39,385 nt of DNA. It comes from Acidobacteriota bacterium (GTDB lineage: Bacteria > Acidobacteriota > Holophagae > Thermotomaculales > Thermotomaculaceae). The notes beneath the pieces are model-generated. The model was not told the DNA's origin and searched no databases. It saw nothing but the letters and a program-made list of their open reading frames with translations. Of the stretch, positions 1 through 9,388 are shown piece by piece (position 1 is the stretch's first letter; each line of letters starts with the position of its first letter). The DNA lies in contig JAADGL010000020.1 in the NCBI GenBank assembly GCA_013152385.1, positions 1 through 39,385 of the forward strand. Reading direction: 5' to 3'. Position numbers and translations under genes: made by a program.

Positions 1-288
1 AGTTCACGGTCTGCGGCGTGGTGCCGCTGATGGTGCCGTTTGCGCCTGCTGTGTAGGTTAATGTGTAGGTGTTGACGGCAAAGTTCGCCGTGACGCTGAT
101 GTCGGCTGTGACGCTGGTGTCGGTACGGGGATTGGCTGTTGAGCCGTCACTCCAGTTTACGAAGTGGTAGCCGGTGGCCGGTACAGCTGTTACCGCACTG
201 CCGTCGGCACCGTAGTTCACGGTCTGCGGCGTGGTGCCGCTGATGGTGCCGTTTGCGCCTGCTAATGTGTAGGTGTTGACGGCAAAGC
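1..288 (-). repeat. near-identical tandem bacterial (InlB-like) repeats inside protease A
   Basis: Bases 1-50 are identical to 214-263, a period of about 213 bases (71 codons). The encoded repeat runs from NTYTL to VTANFAV and has the GTISGTTP and GYHFVNWSDGS elements typical of beta-grasp bacterial repeats found in surface proteins. A more diverged copy precedes them in the protein (about 275-505). The copy at 214-288 lacks nine bases relative to the copy at 1-84: GTGTAGGTT, present at 51-59, is absent, removing three codons between short direct repeats. More copies may lie beyond the left edge. Confidence 0.85.
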
Positions 289-3200
289 TGGCAGAGATGG
301 TATGATCCGCTGTAACGTTTGTAAAGGTGTAGCTGCTCACCGCACCCACTGATGTGCTGTCCACTGTTACATCACTGATGTGGTAGCCGGTAGTTGCGGT
401 GATGGTAAAGGCCTGGTCCGCACCGTCGTTCACCGTTACATTGCCTGCGGGGCTGATGCTGCCGCCACTCCCCGCACTGGCTGTGATGGTGTGGGTAGTG
501 CTGACCGGCGCCGGTGTTGTTTCCGTACAGGAAGAAGCCGTTACCGTTACATCATCCACATACCAGCCCTGGCTGCTTTGACTGCTGTCACATGCGAGGC
601 GGAAACGAATGATGACATTGTTACCCACGTAGGGAGTCAGGTCCACCGTTACTTCGCTCATGCTGCCCAATGTACCGCCGGTCCATGCGGAACGGCCGGC
701 GATTGGACTGCTGAAAGAGGTGGAAATGGTTCCGGTATAGCCACCGGATGTAATGTCATTGCCCAAATCACTGAAATTATTTCCGCCATCTGTTGAGATT
801 TCGATTACGCAGCCGTCATAGCCGTTTTCCATTTCGTAAGTATGCCAGAAGCTCAGGGTGGCGGAAACGACAGATGTCAGGTCAATCGCACTGGTCTCCA
901 GGTAGTCATCTTTTACACTTGCTTCATCCTGGCTATACCAGGCGTTGGAAGAGGAATGGACATATGAACCATTCAACGCCCAGTCGGTGCTTCCGCTTGC
1001 CAATGTTGTTGTCCAGTTTCCGGTACCGCTTTCCATATCGTCTGAGAAGGGTATGGAATTTGCCGGGGTTGTATTTGTAGTAAAAGTGTAGATGTCAGAT
1101 TCCGACGCATTGGATGCAGAATCGGTTGATCCAACTTTGAAGTAGTATAAAGTAGAAGCTGTCAGTCCCGTAAGAGTTATACTGTGGCCGGTTACCAACG
1201 CCGCATCGCTTGTGGTTGAAGCGGGGGGATTATTTGTACCGTAGGTCACAACAGAGTCCGCCGGTTCATCGGTATCCCATGTCACCACACACTGGTCCGA
1301 TGCAACGCACAAAGAAATGTTGGAGATAACAGGTGGCGTTGTATCAGTGTACGGTGCAATGGCCGCTGTGGCATGGGCAACCAGCGCAAAGGGCTGAGGC
1401 CCCTGCGGAACATTATATCCGGTGACCCGGACAATGTAGGTTCCCGAAACAGGCGCCGGGACATCAATGGTCTCACTATTGTTCACCCGGTCAGCGGAGG
1501 TTCCGTGATTGGGGTAGAGTGTTGTGCCGGATGGAGTCTGCACTGTTAAGTCCAGGTCGTTAACCAGTTCTACGGAAGCTGATGCGGCACCCGGATAATC
1601 TGTCCAGGTTAAAGTAATTTTCATTGGTTTGGATGTATCGGATATAACAATCTGATACGCGGCTACATCACCGGTATTCAATCCGGTGGTTTCATCAACG
1701 TAAGAAAGTTGAACCGGCGAGGCAGGCATCAGGGTTTCACTGAGTTTGACCCGGCCCCATCCTTCAACACTGTTGGGACGCAGTGTCGGCTGCTCCTGAG
1801 TTGCACCCGTACCATATTGCCCGGGATACATGTCATACGCACCGTTCATCATTGTGGCTTTAATCAATGCGGCGGAGGGAGTAACGCTTTCGTGATTCAC
1901 AAAAAAATCACGGGTGACGACCGCTGCCCCGGAAGTCAAGGGAGTTGCCATGGATGTACCGCCGTCATAGAGGTACCAATCATCATAAACCCCCCAGCCG
2001 GTACCGGCACCGCTGGCTTGGGACCGTGTGGAAATAATCATGGTGCCGGGTGCACTGATTTCGGGCTTGATCCGGTTGTCCGGCGCCGGCCCGCGGCTGG
2101 AAAATGCCGCCATTCCGTCCGGATCCTCATCAACTCCGTCACTTTTGATCGGATCAGCCGGAAAATCCGATGACCAGTATGCGCCCCATGTGCCGGTATC
2201 GTCATCAATATCACTCTCTGTTGCGCCAACCGTAATGCAGTTTTTCGCGGTTCCCGGTGCCGTAACAGATCGGAGATCCACAACACCATCACTATTTCCA
2301 TCTGATCCGTCGTTTCCGGCGGCAAAGAGGATAAGAAAGTCTTTGTGGTTCCACATAAACTGATCTACTTCCACTGCTTCGCTGTCATAGACATATCCGC
2401 CGGAACTGAGAGGCAGTCCCCAGGAGTTAGAATGGACCCTGGCACCGTCATCATACGCCTGCTGAAACAGGTCATTTAAATCGTTTGGAATTCCGCCGAG
2501 GCCGCCGTTACTGTCGAGTACGGATTGCTCCACTAAACGAGCTTCATATGCCGTGCCTTTAAAATTACCGGCCGAATGACTGCCGTCCCCGACAATGGAA
2601 CCGGCTGTATGGGTGCCATGGCTGTCGGTATCAGACCAGTCATTGGTTCGGCCCAATGCATATGCTGCCACAAGGCGTGTTGTATTTGTACTGCTGTTGT
2701 CATCATTATCAAAATCAGCGTGAATATCGGACAAACTGCCCTTATCCAACCCGGTATCACAGATACCGACAATCTGGCCGTTTCCGGTATATCCGGCTGT
2801 CCACAGAGCCGACATGTCCATGATGCTGCCGGCATGCTGGTTTTTCAGCTCATTTTGCGGCCGTTTCCTGAGTTTAAGCGCCACTTCAGGTTTTTTGCTG
2901 TAAAATACGGGTTTCCGATACTTTTCAATCCATTTGAGGCCGGGCAACACCGCCAGATTTTCCAGCTGAGACTTTTTCAGTTTAATGATTGCGGATTGCT
3001 GCCATTCACTTTCCGACCATTTTATGATGTCCGCCCCGGCATCCTGAAGCCGGTATCGGACAACAGCCGCATCAGAGATCGGATAAAACTGAATCTGAAG
3101 GGTTAACTCCCTGTCTTGAACCGTGCCTTTGATACCTGCTTTGTTTTCCCGCAAAACGTCCGGAGAAATCCGGTATTCAGGCTGAAAAATACCTTTCCAT

Positions 3201-3526
3201 CGAAGATGTTTCAAATGAAGTTTCTGCATGACCTCCGGTGTCGCAAACACCGCATAGGCGAAATCCGGAACATAATCCACCACACGGCATCCCGCTTTTT
3301 CCAGTATTGCCCTGGCATCCCCGGTAACCGGGCCGTCAAACTGGACGATATGCAGCCGAATCCGGCCTTTGGGATATTTCGCGATAAAAAAACGCGACTC
3401 CCGTGTTTTCAAATTGAAGGCTTTTTCAGGATTCACAGTCCCTGCTTTAAACCTTAGCAGCAACGGGCCGGAATAACCGGCAACTGCAAACAGGCAAACG
3501 AAAAAAGCTATGGAAATTCGTCTCAT
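1..3526 (-). CDS. secreted subtilisin-like (S8) serine protease A, C-terminus cut by window edge
   Basis: The minus frame is open from an ATG at 3526 to the left edge with no stop, giving at least 1175 residues. GGAGGGG just upstream is a strong ribosome binding site. The N-terminus is a hydrophobic signal peptide (about residues 1-19) followed by a propeptide-like region. The S8 catalytic triad is clear: Asp257 in CDTGLD, His303 in SHGTHTAG, Ser525 in GGTSMATP. After the catalytic domain come a beta-sandwich region (about 565-720), a fibronectin type III-like domain starting at DTTPPV (about 727-815), a MAM/immune-inhibitor-A-like domain (about 820-995, SDDMESG to GWYVDDV), then InlB/Listeria-Bacteroides-type repeats from about 1007 onward. 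It should act outside the cell as an endopeptidase; substrates cannot be told from sequence. It is paralogous to the protease at 20868-25262. S8 assignment is secure; the domain names after residue 565 are by pattern only. Confidence 0.93.
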   Translation of the reverse strand, partial: MRRISIAFFVCLFAVAGYSGPLLLRFKAGTVNPEKAFNLKTRESRFFIAKYPKGRIRLHIVQFDGPVTGDARAILEKAGCRVVDYVPDFAYAVFATPEVMQKLHLKHLRWKGIFQPEYRISPDVLRENKAGIKGTVQDRELTLQIQFYPISDAAVVRYRLQDAGADIIKWSESEWQQSAIIKLKKSQLENLAVLPGLKWIEKYRKPVFYSKKPEVALKLRKRPQNELKNQHAGSIMDMSALWTAGYTGNGQIVGICDTGLDKGSLSDIHADFDNDDNSSTNTTRLVAAYALGRTNDWSDTDSHGTHTAGSIVGDGSHSAGNFKGTAYEARLVEQSVLDSNGGLGGIPNDLNDLFQQAYDDGARVHSNSWGLPLSSGGYVYDSEAVEVDQFMWNHKDFLILFAAGNDGSDGNSDGVVDLRSVTAPGTAKNCITVGATESDIDDDTGTWGAYWSSDFPADPIKSDGVDEDPDGMAAFSSRGPAPDNRIKPEISAPGTMIISTRSQASGAGTGWGVYDDWYLYDGGTSMATPLTSGAAVVTRDFFVNHESVTPSAALIKATMMNGAYDMYPGQYGTGATQEQPTLRPNSVEGWGRVKLSETLMPASPVQLSYVDETTGLNTGDVAAYQIVISDTSKPMKITLTWTDYPGAASASVELVNDLDLTVQTPSGTTLYPNHGTSADRVNNSETIDVPAPVSGTYIVRVTGYNVPQGPQPFALVAHATAAIAPYTDTTPPVISNISLCVASDQCVVTWDTDEPADSVVTYGTNNPPASTTSDAALVTGHSITLTGLTASTLYYFKVGSTDSASNASESDIYTFTTNTTPANSIPFSDDMESGTGNWTTTLASGSTDWALNGSYVHSSSNAWYSQDEASVKDDYLETSAIDLTSVVSATLSFWHTYEMENGYDGCVIEISTDGGNNFSDLGNDITSGGYTGTISTSFSSPIAGRSAWTGGTLGSMSEVTVDLTPYVGNNVIIRFRLACDSSQSSQGWYVDDVTVTASSCTETTPAPVSTTHTITASAGSGGSISPAGNVTVNDGADQAFTITATTGYHISDVTVDSTSVGAVSSYTFTNVTADHTISASFAVNTYTLAGANGTISGTTPQTVNYGADGSAVTAVPATGYHFVNWSDGSTANPRTDTSVTADISVTANFAVNTYTLTYTAGANGTISGTTPQTVN

Positions 3527-3888
3527 ATCCCCTCCAAATGAGATAATTATCTTAAAAAATACTATAATTTAATTTCGTGTAGGAGGAAGCTGAAATCCTT
3601 TTCATCTCCATTCTCCTCAACAAAAGTTGAAATATTGTATCAGAATTACACATATAAATAAAGCAGAAATTGGCCGGAAATAAGGATTATTAAAGATTCC
3701 CGTCGAAAACCGCCCCTGTAAAAAACCGTAAAGTCAATTGGATTAATTTTTCCATTTTCGTTCATGATATTGCGAAAATTATGCGCTTTCAACAGCATGT
3801 TTCGGTACGATTTTGGCCTGACGGCTGAAATCCCGGAAACTGCCGTGGTACAATGATGACCGCAAAAACGGAGGGAGTATAACTATCA
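3527..3888. other. divergent intergenic region between protease A and rarA
   Basis: This 362-base A+T-rich stretch carries no convincing gene. It holds the 5' leader of protease A with a perfect 12-base palindrome (AGATAATTATCT at 3541-3552) and, on the minus strand, a -10-like TATAGT without a convincing -35. An inverted repeat ATTTTCG/CGAAAAT lies at 3754-3779. The last 60 bases hold the likely rarA promoter and ribosome binding site. Confidence 0.6.
3825..3854 (+). promoter_or_regulatory. possible sigma70-type promoter of rarA
   Basis: CTGAAA at 3825-3830 and TACAAT at 3849-3854 are separated by 18 bases. The -10 matches five of six consensus positions and the -35 four of six. It ends 34 bases before the rarA ATG, with GGAGGGAG between. 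Confidence 0.35.
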
Positions 3889-5256
3889 ATGCAAAAACCA
3901 TTCGCGGAGCAGTTTCGGCCGGATTCACTGGATGATTTTGTCGGACAGGAACACCTGGTGGGGCAGGGAAAGCCTATCCGCCGGTTCATTGAGGAGAAGC
4001 ATGTTCAATCCATGATTTTCTGGGGGCCGCCGGGGTCGGGGAAAACGACACTGGCCCGGATTCTCAGCCGCTCCCTTTCCATGACTCTCCTTGATATTTC
4101 CGCCGTTGAAAGCGGGGCTAAAGAATTGAAGGCCATTGTTGCCAAAGCAAAGGCTGTGGGGTCCCTCCTTCTGTTCATTGACGAAATTCACCGTTTCAAT
4201 AAGCTGCAACAGGATATTCTTCTGCCCCACGTGGAAAAGGGAACCCTGGTTCTGGTGGGGTCCACAACTGAGAATCCTGCTTTTTCCGTCAACAAGGCAA
4301 TCCGGTCACGCTGCCTCATCATGCATTTTCAGCAGCTGACACGGGAATCCATTGAAAAAGCGCTGAAAAATGTCTGCGCTTCCCGCAATATCAGCGTAAA
4401 AGAAGAATTCATTTCCCGTATTGCCGCTCTTTCTCAGGGAGATATGCGCCAGGCGTTCAATATGCTGGAAGCGGTTTCCGTTGCCGGTGAATCCGCGTTT
4501 TCCGAATTGGAGGCCAATCCTGTTTACGACCGCCTGTCTGACGCCCATTACGACCACGCATCCGCTTTGCAGAAAAGCATACGGGGGGGAGACGCAAACG
4601 CAGCAGTTTACTGGCTGGGAAAGATGATTGCAGCGGGAGAAGATCCGGAATTTATCGCAAGACGGCTTTTTGTCTGCGCGGCGGAAGATGTTGGAAACGC
4701 GGAACCTCTTGCCACAATTTTAGCTTCCGCCGCCCTCAATGCCGTACAGCAGCTGGGATTTCCGGAAGCGCGTATTCATCTTGCGCAAACTGCCGTCTTT
4801 CTGGCACGGGCTCCAAAATCAAATGAAACGATCCGGGCCATTGATATTGCCATGCACCGCATTCAAAACGGAGAAAGTTTTCCGGTTCCTCCTCACCTGA
4901 AAGACCGTCATTACCCGGATGCCGAAAAAATGACCGGTGGCAAAAATTATATTTACACCCATGATAATCCTTTCGAAAACCAGCTTTTTCTGCCGAAAGA
5001 GTTACAGGATGCCGCCTTTACCGGAGAAACAGAGTTGACATTTCTGCCGCCGGATGTGGAAAAGGAATTGACCGGATTATTGGAACGGCATCCGGAAGGA
5101 AAACTGAACCTTCAATGGATGGCACGGCAATCCGGTATTCCGGCATGGAAGTTAAAGAAAGCACTCCGGTATTTTGTAAAGATTCGGAAGCTGGAACTGA
5201 ATGGAGATTTAACTTTCCGGCTGAACAAAGAAAATAAGAATCCTCAAGGGGATTGA
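3889..5256 (+). CDS. rarA: replication-associated recombination protein A (RarA/MgsA, AAA+ ATPase)
   Basis: The 455-residue protein matches the usual length of RarA (E. coli about 447). RarA is a clamp-loader-like AAA+ ATPase that acts at stalled replication forks. Visible elements: N-terminal [10 protein letters not shown] (about 14-23), Walker A GPPGSGKT (46-53), Walker B LLFIDE (94-99), sensor region VGSTTENP (123-130), an arginine-finger region AIRSRC (137-142), then the helical C-terminal oligomerisation domain containing [19 protein letters not shown]-type residues near 345-365. An extra tail after about 385 resembles a small helical or winged-helix segment. GGAGGGAG sits upstream of the ATG with a rather long spacing of 11 bases. 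The 3' end overlaps the convergent peroxiredoxin gene by 13 bases. Confidence 0.95.
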   Translation: MQKPFAEQFRPDSLDDFVGQEHLVGQGKPIRRFIEEKHVQSMIFWGPPGSGKTTLARILSRSLSMTLLDISAVESGAKELKAIVAKAKAVGSLLLFIDEIHRFNKLQQDILLPHVEKGTLVLVGSTTENPAFSVNKAIRSRCLIMHFQQLTRESIEKALKNVCASRNISVKEEFISRIAALSQGDMRQAFNMLEAVSVAGESAFSELEANPVYDRLSDAHYDHASALQKSIRGGDANAAVYWLGKMIAAGEDPEFIARRLFVCAAEDVGNAEPLATILASAALNAVQQLGFPEARIHLAQTAVFLARAPKSNETIRAIDIAMHRIQNGESFPVPPHLKDRHYPDAEKMTGGKNYIYTHDNPFENQLFLPKELQDAAFTGETELTFLPPDVEKELTGLLERHPEGKLNLQWMARQSGIPAWKLKKALRYFVKIRKLELNGDLTFRLNKENKNPQGD

Positions 5257-5762
5257 TGCGAACGGATGTATGCCAGAATGTCGCCGGGGCTTCCTTCCGG
5301 AGAAACACCCCGATAAATTTTTTCCACCCGGCCGGCAGGATTTATCAACACAGTATCTCTTGAACAGAATCCGAAAAAACTCTTGACACCGAAGAGTCTC
5401 ATAAGTTTCTTTTTATTGTCTACAAGCAGGTCAATTTTCAGCTTGTATTTTTTCACAAATTTCTTATGGCTGGCAGAACCGGCAGAATTAACACCAAATA
5501 CCACCGCATTTAAAGCGGAATAATCGTTTTTCAGCCGCGTAAACGCCAATGCTTCTTTCCGGCAGCCCGGGGTACCGTCTTTGGGGTAAAAATACAGGAT
5601 CAACCATTTTCCTTTATAGGAAGACAGGTTGACAAGTTCTCCGTCCTGGTTTTGGAGACGTATTGCGGGGAATTCGTCTCCCGGTTTCAACGGAGCCGGC
5701 CGACTGGCGGCAAAGAGCGAGAATCCGATAATGGATAAGAGCATGTACATTGAAATTTTCAT
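5244..5762 (-). CDS. exported thioredoxin-like peroxiredoxin (AhpC/TSA, Bcp/PrxQ type)
   Basis: 172 residues with an N-terminal hydrophobic signal sequence (about 1-20), so it is probably periplasmic. It should reduce hydroperoxides. The peroxidatic motif YPKDGTPGC is present (Cys67), in the LYFYPKDGTPG context typical of Bcp/PrxQ. The resolving cysteine usually five residues after the peroxidatic one is missing (CRKEAL instead of CxxExC). The only other cysteine is Cys133 in FGFCSRD, just before the VLINPAGRV strand. It may use a 1-Cys or unusual 2-Cys mechanism. GGGGG precedes the ATG. It is convergent with rarA and its 3' end overlaps it. Family assignment is firm; the periplasmic location is inferred from the signal. 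Confidence 0.88.
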   Translation of the reverse strand: MKISMYMLLSIIGFSLFAASRPAPLKPGDEFPAIRLQNQDGELVNLSSYKGKWLILYFYPKDGTPGCRKEALAFTRLKNDYSALNAVVFGVNSAGSASHKKFVKKYKLKIDLLVDNKKKLMRLFGVKSFFGFCSRDTVLINPAGRVEKIYRGVSPEGSPGDILAYIRSHQSP

Positions 5763-5788
5763 TTTTCCCCCTGATTTTTAAGCCGCCG

Positions 5789-6526
5789 TTAAACACCGAA
5801 TGAAAGGCGCGCGGCAAGATGATAAGGCAGGCCTTCCGCCAGAATGCGGTTCTGTGCAGCTTCAACATTGTAATGAACCCGGTAGTAGTATAGTTTTCCG
5901 GTATCGGAATCCATAATCAGAAAGGATGCCCGATAATCGCGGTCACGGGGCTGGCCCACCGAACCCGGGTTGATCAGATAGCGGTGAGCCGGATCAAGGA
6001 GAACCACGTCTCTGTCCAGAAGCCGTCGAAAATGAATACTGGTTCCGTCAAAATCAAAAATACAGGGGACATGGGTATGGCCGAAGAACATCATGTGGGT
6101 GGAAAAACGGTTGAATACCTGAAAAGCGTCAAATTCACTGAAAAGGTAGTAGTCTTCATTGGCCGGAGAACCGTGAGACAGCATGATTTTGTCATTTACC
6201 CGAACCGGCCCCCGGGGCATTTCACGGATAAATTTGAGGTTGTCCATGGATAATTTTTCAAATGTCCAGTCTGCGGCAATTTTCGCCTTATCGTTAAAAT
6301 TATATCCTTCTTCAATTCCCGAACACACTTTGTCATGATTTCCCCGGACCGTCACAAGGCCGCGGAATTTTCTGACCGTATCCACCACCTGATTGGGAGC
6401 GGCACCGTAGCCGACCAGATCACCGAGAAACAGGACACCGGAATATTTTTTCCTCCTGACAAATGCCAGAACAGCCCGCAGGGCTTCTATATTCCCGTGA
6501 ATGTCACTGATAACAAGGTGTCTCAT
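5789..6526 (-). CDS. YfcE/MJ0936-type metallophosphoesterase
   Basis: 245 residues with the full calcineurin-like phosphoesterase signature: DIHGN (8-12), GDLVGYG (35-41), GNHD (62-65), LSHGS (116-120), GHTHVP (149-154) and [11 protein letters not shown] near 185-195. These residues bind a dinuclear metal centre and hydrolyse phosphomono- or diesters. The [17 protein letters not shown] form is typical of small cytosolic enzymes related to YfcE and diadenosine tetraphosphatases; the physiological substrate cannot be decided. Its start overlaps the accC stop in ATGA, indicating translational coupling as the last gene of the efp-accB-accC operon. Confidence 0.87.
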   Translation of the reverse strand: MRHLVISDIHGNIEALRAVLAFVRRKKYSGVLFLGDLVGYGAAPNQVVDTVRKFRGLVTVRGNHDKVCSGIEEGYNFNDKAKIAADWTFEKLSMDNLKFIREMPRGPVRVNDKIMLSHGSPANEDYYLFSEFDAFQVFNRFSTHMMFFGHTHVPCIFDFDGTSIHFRRLLDRDVVLLDPAHRYLINPGSVGQPRDRDYRASFLIMDSDTGKLYYYRVHYNVEAAQNRILAEGLPYHLAARLSFGV

Positions 6527-7863
6527 CTTCTGGCAAATCTCTCCATAAAATGTGTCGTCAGGTTACCCGCCCGGAAATCCTCATCTTCCAGTATTTTTAA
6601 GTGCATGGGAATGTTGGTTTTGATTCCTTCAATAAAGAACATTCCCAACGCACGTTTCATGCGGGCAATGGCTTCCTGCCGGTCATGCCCGAATGTAATC
6701 AGTTTCGCAATCATGGAATCGTAGTAAGGAGAAACCGTGTAACCGGAGTAAGCGGCAGTTTCCAGACGCACCCCCAATCCGCCGGGGGCATGAAAAGCCT
6801 CGATTTTTCCCGGAGACGGCATGAAAGAGACCGGATCTTCCGCATTGATTCTGCATTCGATACAATGCCCGAAAAATTTGATATCCCGCTGGGTGAAAGG
6901 AAGTCTCTCACCTGCCGCAAGGGCAATCTGAAGCTTAACCAGATCAATGTTTGTGACACCTTCTGTAACGGTATGTTCAACCTGGATACGGGTGTTCATT
7001 TCCATAAAATAGTAATTCCCGTCTGCATCCAGAAGAAATTCAATGGTACCCAGGCTGGAATACCCAATGGCATGGGCAGCACGTTTTGCCGTGTTCCCCA
7101 TTTCTCTCCGCTGTTCCGGTGTCAATACGGAAGAAAGCGCCTCTTCAATCAGTTTCTGATGATTACGCTGAATTGAACATTCGCGCTCTCCGAGATGTAC
7201 AGTGTTCCCATTGTTGTCCGCAACAATCTGAACTTCAATATGCCGGGGATTCTCAATATATTTTTCCATGTACATGGTATCATCGCCAAATGCTGCGCCC
7301 GCTTCGGTCCTGGCCATGTTGTATGCGGATAACAACTCACTTTTCTCCCGAACAATCCGCATTCCCTTTCCACCGCCTCCGGCAGAGGCTTTTAGAATTA
7401 CCGGATATCCGATCCTTTCGGCAAGTTCCGGCAATTCATTTTCGGATTTTATCGGCCCGTCACTGCCGGGAACCACAGGAATCTTCTTCCGGATCATGGT
7501 GTCCCGTGCCCGGGATTTATCGCCCATTAACCGGATATGTTCGGCTTTGGGGCCAATAAAGGTTATTCCGCAATCACTGCACACTTCGGCAAAATGCGCG
7601 TTTTCCGCCAAAAATCCGTAACCCGGATGCACCGCATCCGCTCCGGTAATTTCGGCAGCGGCAATGAGGGCAGGGATAGAAAGATAGCTTTTGCTGCTGG
7701 CAGCACTGCCAATGCAAATACATTCGTCCGCTAATTTTACATGGAGTGATTCTTTATCCGCGACAGAATAAACACTTACGGTCGGAATTCCCAATTCTTT
7801 GCAGGCATTGATTATTCTCAGTGCAATTTCGCCCCGGTTGGCAATCAGGATTTTCTTGAACAT
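6523..7863 (-). CDS. accC: biotin carboxylase subunit of acetyl-CoA carboxylase
   Basis: 446 residues, the standard AccC length. It carboxylates biotin on BCCP using ATP and bicarbonate, the first half of the acetyl-CoA carboxylase reaction that opens fatty-acid synthesis. Visible motifs: [11 protein letters not shown] (7-17), [10 protein letters not shown] (79-88), the ATP-grasp glycine loop [11 protein letters not shown] (158-168), [12 protein letters not shown] near 230, and the catalytic [15 protein letters not shown] near 287-301. It lies 13 bases downstream of accB, with GAGG before the ATG. The carboxyltransferase genes accA/accD are not in the window. Confidence 0.97.
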   Translation of the reverse strand: MFKKILIANRGEIALRIINACKELGIPTVSVYSVADKESLHVKLADECICIGSAASSKSYLSIPALIAAAEITGADAVHPGYGFLAENAHFAEVCSDCGITFIGPKAEHIRLMGDKSRARDTMIRKKIPVVPGSDGPIKSENELPELAERIGYPVILKASAGGGGKGMRIVREKSELLSAYNMARTEAGAAFGDDTMYMEKYIENPRHIEVQIVADNNGNTVHLGERECSIQRNHQKLIEEALSSVLTPEQRREMGNTAKRAAHAIGYSSLGTIEFLLDADGNYYFMEMNTRIQVEHTVTEGVTNIDLVKLQIALAAGERLPFTQRDIKFFGHCIECRINAEDPVSFMPSPGKIEAFHAPGGLGVRLETAAYSGYTVSPYYDSMIAKLITFGHDRQEAIARMKRALGMFFIEGIKTNIPMHLKILEDEDFRAGNLTTHFMERFARR

Positions 7864-7876
7864 ACGGTTACCGGCC

Positions 7877-8350
7877 TCATACCGGTTTTACAGCAAATAA
7901 TTTCTGACCGAATTCCACCGCTTCCGCGTTTTTCGGAAAGATTTTGACAACAGTTCCCTCAATCTCCGATTCAATCTCATTCATAATTTTCATTGCTTCG
8001 ATAATACAGAGAACCTGGCCTTTCCGGATCACATCACCAACCGAGATATAGGGTTCAGAATCCGGATTCGGAGAACGATAAAATGTGCCGATAATGGGTG
8101 ATTCTATGATTTCAAGGTTGTCCAGAGAAATTTCATCCGCACCCTCTCCCTCAACAGGAACTTCGGAAGGAACGACAGGAGCCGGCGGAGCCTGAAACCG
8201 GCCGGGTATCGGGGAGCCTGCAACAACAGGATTGCTTCCGCCAACTTCCTTTTTCAGTTTCAAGTTGAAATCCTGTGCGGCAAACTCAAATTCCGAAAGC
8301 CCGTTTTTATGAAAGGCTTCCATCAGTTTTTGAATTTCTTTTACATTCAC
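7877..8350 (-). CDS. accB: biotin carboxyl carrier protein of acetyl-CoA carboxylase
   Basis: 157 residues. The C-terminal biotinyl domain has the [11 protein letters not shown] motif, with Lys121 as the predicted biotinylation site, and a [11 protein letters not shown] thumb region (84-94). A Pro/Ala-rich linker (about 41-66) joins it to an N-terminal helix beginning NVKEIQKLM, as usual for AccB. The start is a GTG whose GTGA overlaps the efp TGA stop, pointing to coupled translation. It supplies the substrate of AccC encoded next door. Confidence 0.96.
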   Translation of the reverse strand: MNVKEIQKLMEAFHKNGLSEFEFAAQDFNLKLKKEVGGSNPVVAGSPIPGRFQAPPAPVVPSEVPVEGEGADEISLDNLEIIESPIIGTFYRSPNPDSEPYISVGDVIRKGQVLCIIEAMKIMNEIESEIEGTVVKIFPKNAEAVEFGQKLFAVKPV

Positions 8351-8910
8351 TTCTTCACCCTCGTAATATATTCACCTGTCCGAGTATCAATTCTCACCTT
8401 CTCCCCCTCGGTAATAAATAATGGGACCTGAATCACCGCGCCGGTCTCCACCGTCGCCGGTTTGCTCCCCCCGCTGGCAGTATCTCCGCGGAGTCCCGGG
8501 TCTGTATGGCTGATTTCAAGTTCCACAAAAATCGGAAGCTCGATTGAAATCGCCTCCCCTTTGTAAAAAAGAACATCAATTTCCATGTCCTCCTTCAAAA
8601 ACAGCCGCTTGTCCCCAAGTTTTTCCACAGGTACCGGGATCTGGTCATAGGTATCCAGATCCATCAAGATTAAATCGTCCCCCTGGCTGTACAGAAACTG
8701 CATATGCCGATCCTGCAGCTCGGGTTTCCCGACTTTTTCCCCCGCACGAAAAGTTTTACTCAGCACTGCGCCCGTCTGCATATTTTTCATTTTTGTACGG
8801 ACAAAAGCACCGCCTTTTCCGGGTTTTACGTGGAGAAATTCAACAATTTCAAAAGGGACGCCATCCAATTCAATTTTTAAACCATTTCTAAAATCACTGG
8901 TATCGTACAT
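8347..8910 (-). CDS. efp: translation elongation factor P
   Basis: 187 residues, standard EF-P length. It relieves ribosome stalling at polyproline stretches. The KOW-like N-terminal domain carries the PGKGGAFVR loop with Lys32 at the tip, the position modified by lysylation or related chemistry in lysine-type EF-Ps. The C-terminal OB domains end with GDTASGGSKPATVETGA and IRIDTRTGEYITRV-like signatures. GGAGGAGACA precedes the ATG. It is the first gene of an efp-accB-accC unit, an arrangement common in bacteria. I see no epmA/epmB or earP in the window, so the modification type is open. Confidence 0.97.
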   Translation of the reverse strand: MYDTSDFRNGLKIELDGVPFEIVEFLHVKPGKGGAFVRTKMKNMQTGAVLSKTFRAGEKVGKPELQDRHMQFLYSQGDDLILMDLDTYDQIPVPVEKLGDKRLFLKEDMEIDVLFYKGEAISIELPIFVELEISHTDPGLRGDTASGGSKPATVETGAVIQVPLFITEGEKVRIDTRTGEYITRVKK

Positions 8911-8936
8911 TGTCTCCTCCTGCCGTTTGCAAATTG

Positions 8937-8965
8937 AGTATAAGGGCTTTCCCGGCTCCAGTCAA
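8937..8965 (-). promoter_or_regulatory. sigma70-type promoter of the efp-accBC operon
   Basis: Read on the minus strand, TTGACT (8960-8965) and TATACT (8937-8942) are separated by exactly 17 bases. Each matches five of six consensus positions. Position and orientation fit transcription of efp, whose ATG lies about 27 bases further on. Confidence 0.72.
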
Positions 8966-8970
8966 TACAG

Positions 8971-9000
8971 AAGCCCGCCGGGGATTGTTCCAACGGGCTT
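8971..9000 (-). terminator. hairpin between the pilus operon and efp, possible terminator
   Basis: AAGCCCG (8971-8977) pairs with CGGGCTT (8994-9000) around a 16-base loop, downstream of the last pil-operon gene and directly upstream of the efp promoter. On the minus strand it is not followed by a good T-run, so termination efficiency is doubtful; the plus side is followed by TGTTT. Confidence 0.35.
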
Positions 9001-9067
9001 TGTTTCTCCGATTTTTCCCTCTCCGGTCAATTACCGCAAAGCTGTTTTTCGAAAGTATGCGGAGCTC

Positions 9068-9388
9068 TTATGTCAATTCCGGCAGCAAACGGCTATATAA
9101 TTTCAACATATCTAATGCAAAATATTTGCTGTCCTCTCCTTTTTTTCCCAGCAATGCGATAAAGAAATCACCTGCCTGACGTAAAAGAACCAAACGGCCA
9201 TTTAAATCCAGCAATGTTTCTTCGGGACGAAATATTTCCAGGCGAATCGCGTTTGAAACAATATCCGCAAGATCAATGACCGTTTTTTCCAACTCCAAAC
9301 CGGGGGTCTGATACACAACCAGGGCCTCCTTATCGAAAATGACAAATTCCCTGTCCGCCAGGTCCTTGGTTATTTCGCTGAATTGCAT
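9068..9388 (-). CDS. small roadblock/LC7-like protein, last gene of the pilus operon
   Basis: 106 residues without signal peptide or membrane segment. The alternation of strands and helices (FVIFDKEALVVYQ, then a helix with LADIVSNAIRLE, then RLVLLRQAGDFFIALLG, then a helix to the C-terminus) resembles the roadblock/LC7 (MglB-like) fold. The sequence match is weak and this is an inference. The gene overlaps the end of the upstream TPR gene by 19 bases, so the two are probably co-translated. GGAGAAAATCAC precedes the ATG. Roadblock proteins act as scaffolds or GTPase regulators in polarity systems. No MglA-type GTPase is seen in the window, so a structural role with the TPR partner is equally likely. 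Confidence 0.6.
   Translation of the reverse strand: MQFSEITKDLADREFVIFDKEALVVYQTPGLELEKTVIDLADIVSNAIRLEIFRPEETLLDLNGRLVLLRQAGDFFIALLGKKGEDSKYFALDMLKLYSRLLPELT

Noticed and set aside
1-288. CRISPR-like reading of the regular repeats (also at 21609-22289)
   Set aside because: The repeat units are 213-231 bases, in frame, and encode beta-domain modules; there are no short repeats with unique spacers and no cas genes.
380-3457. Several plus-strand open frames (380-796, 1709-2173, 2576-3106, 3116-3457)
   Set aside because: All are antisense to protease A, which runs through the whole stretch with a complete catalytic triad and domain homology.
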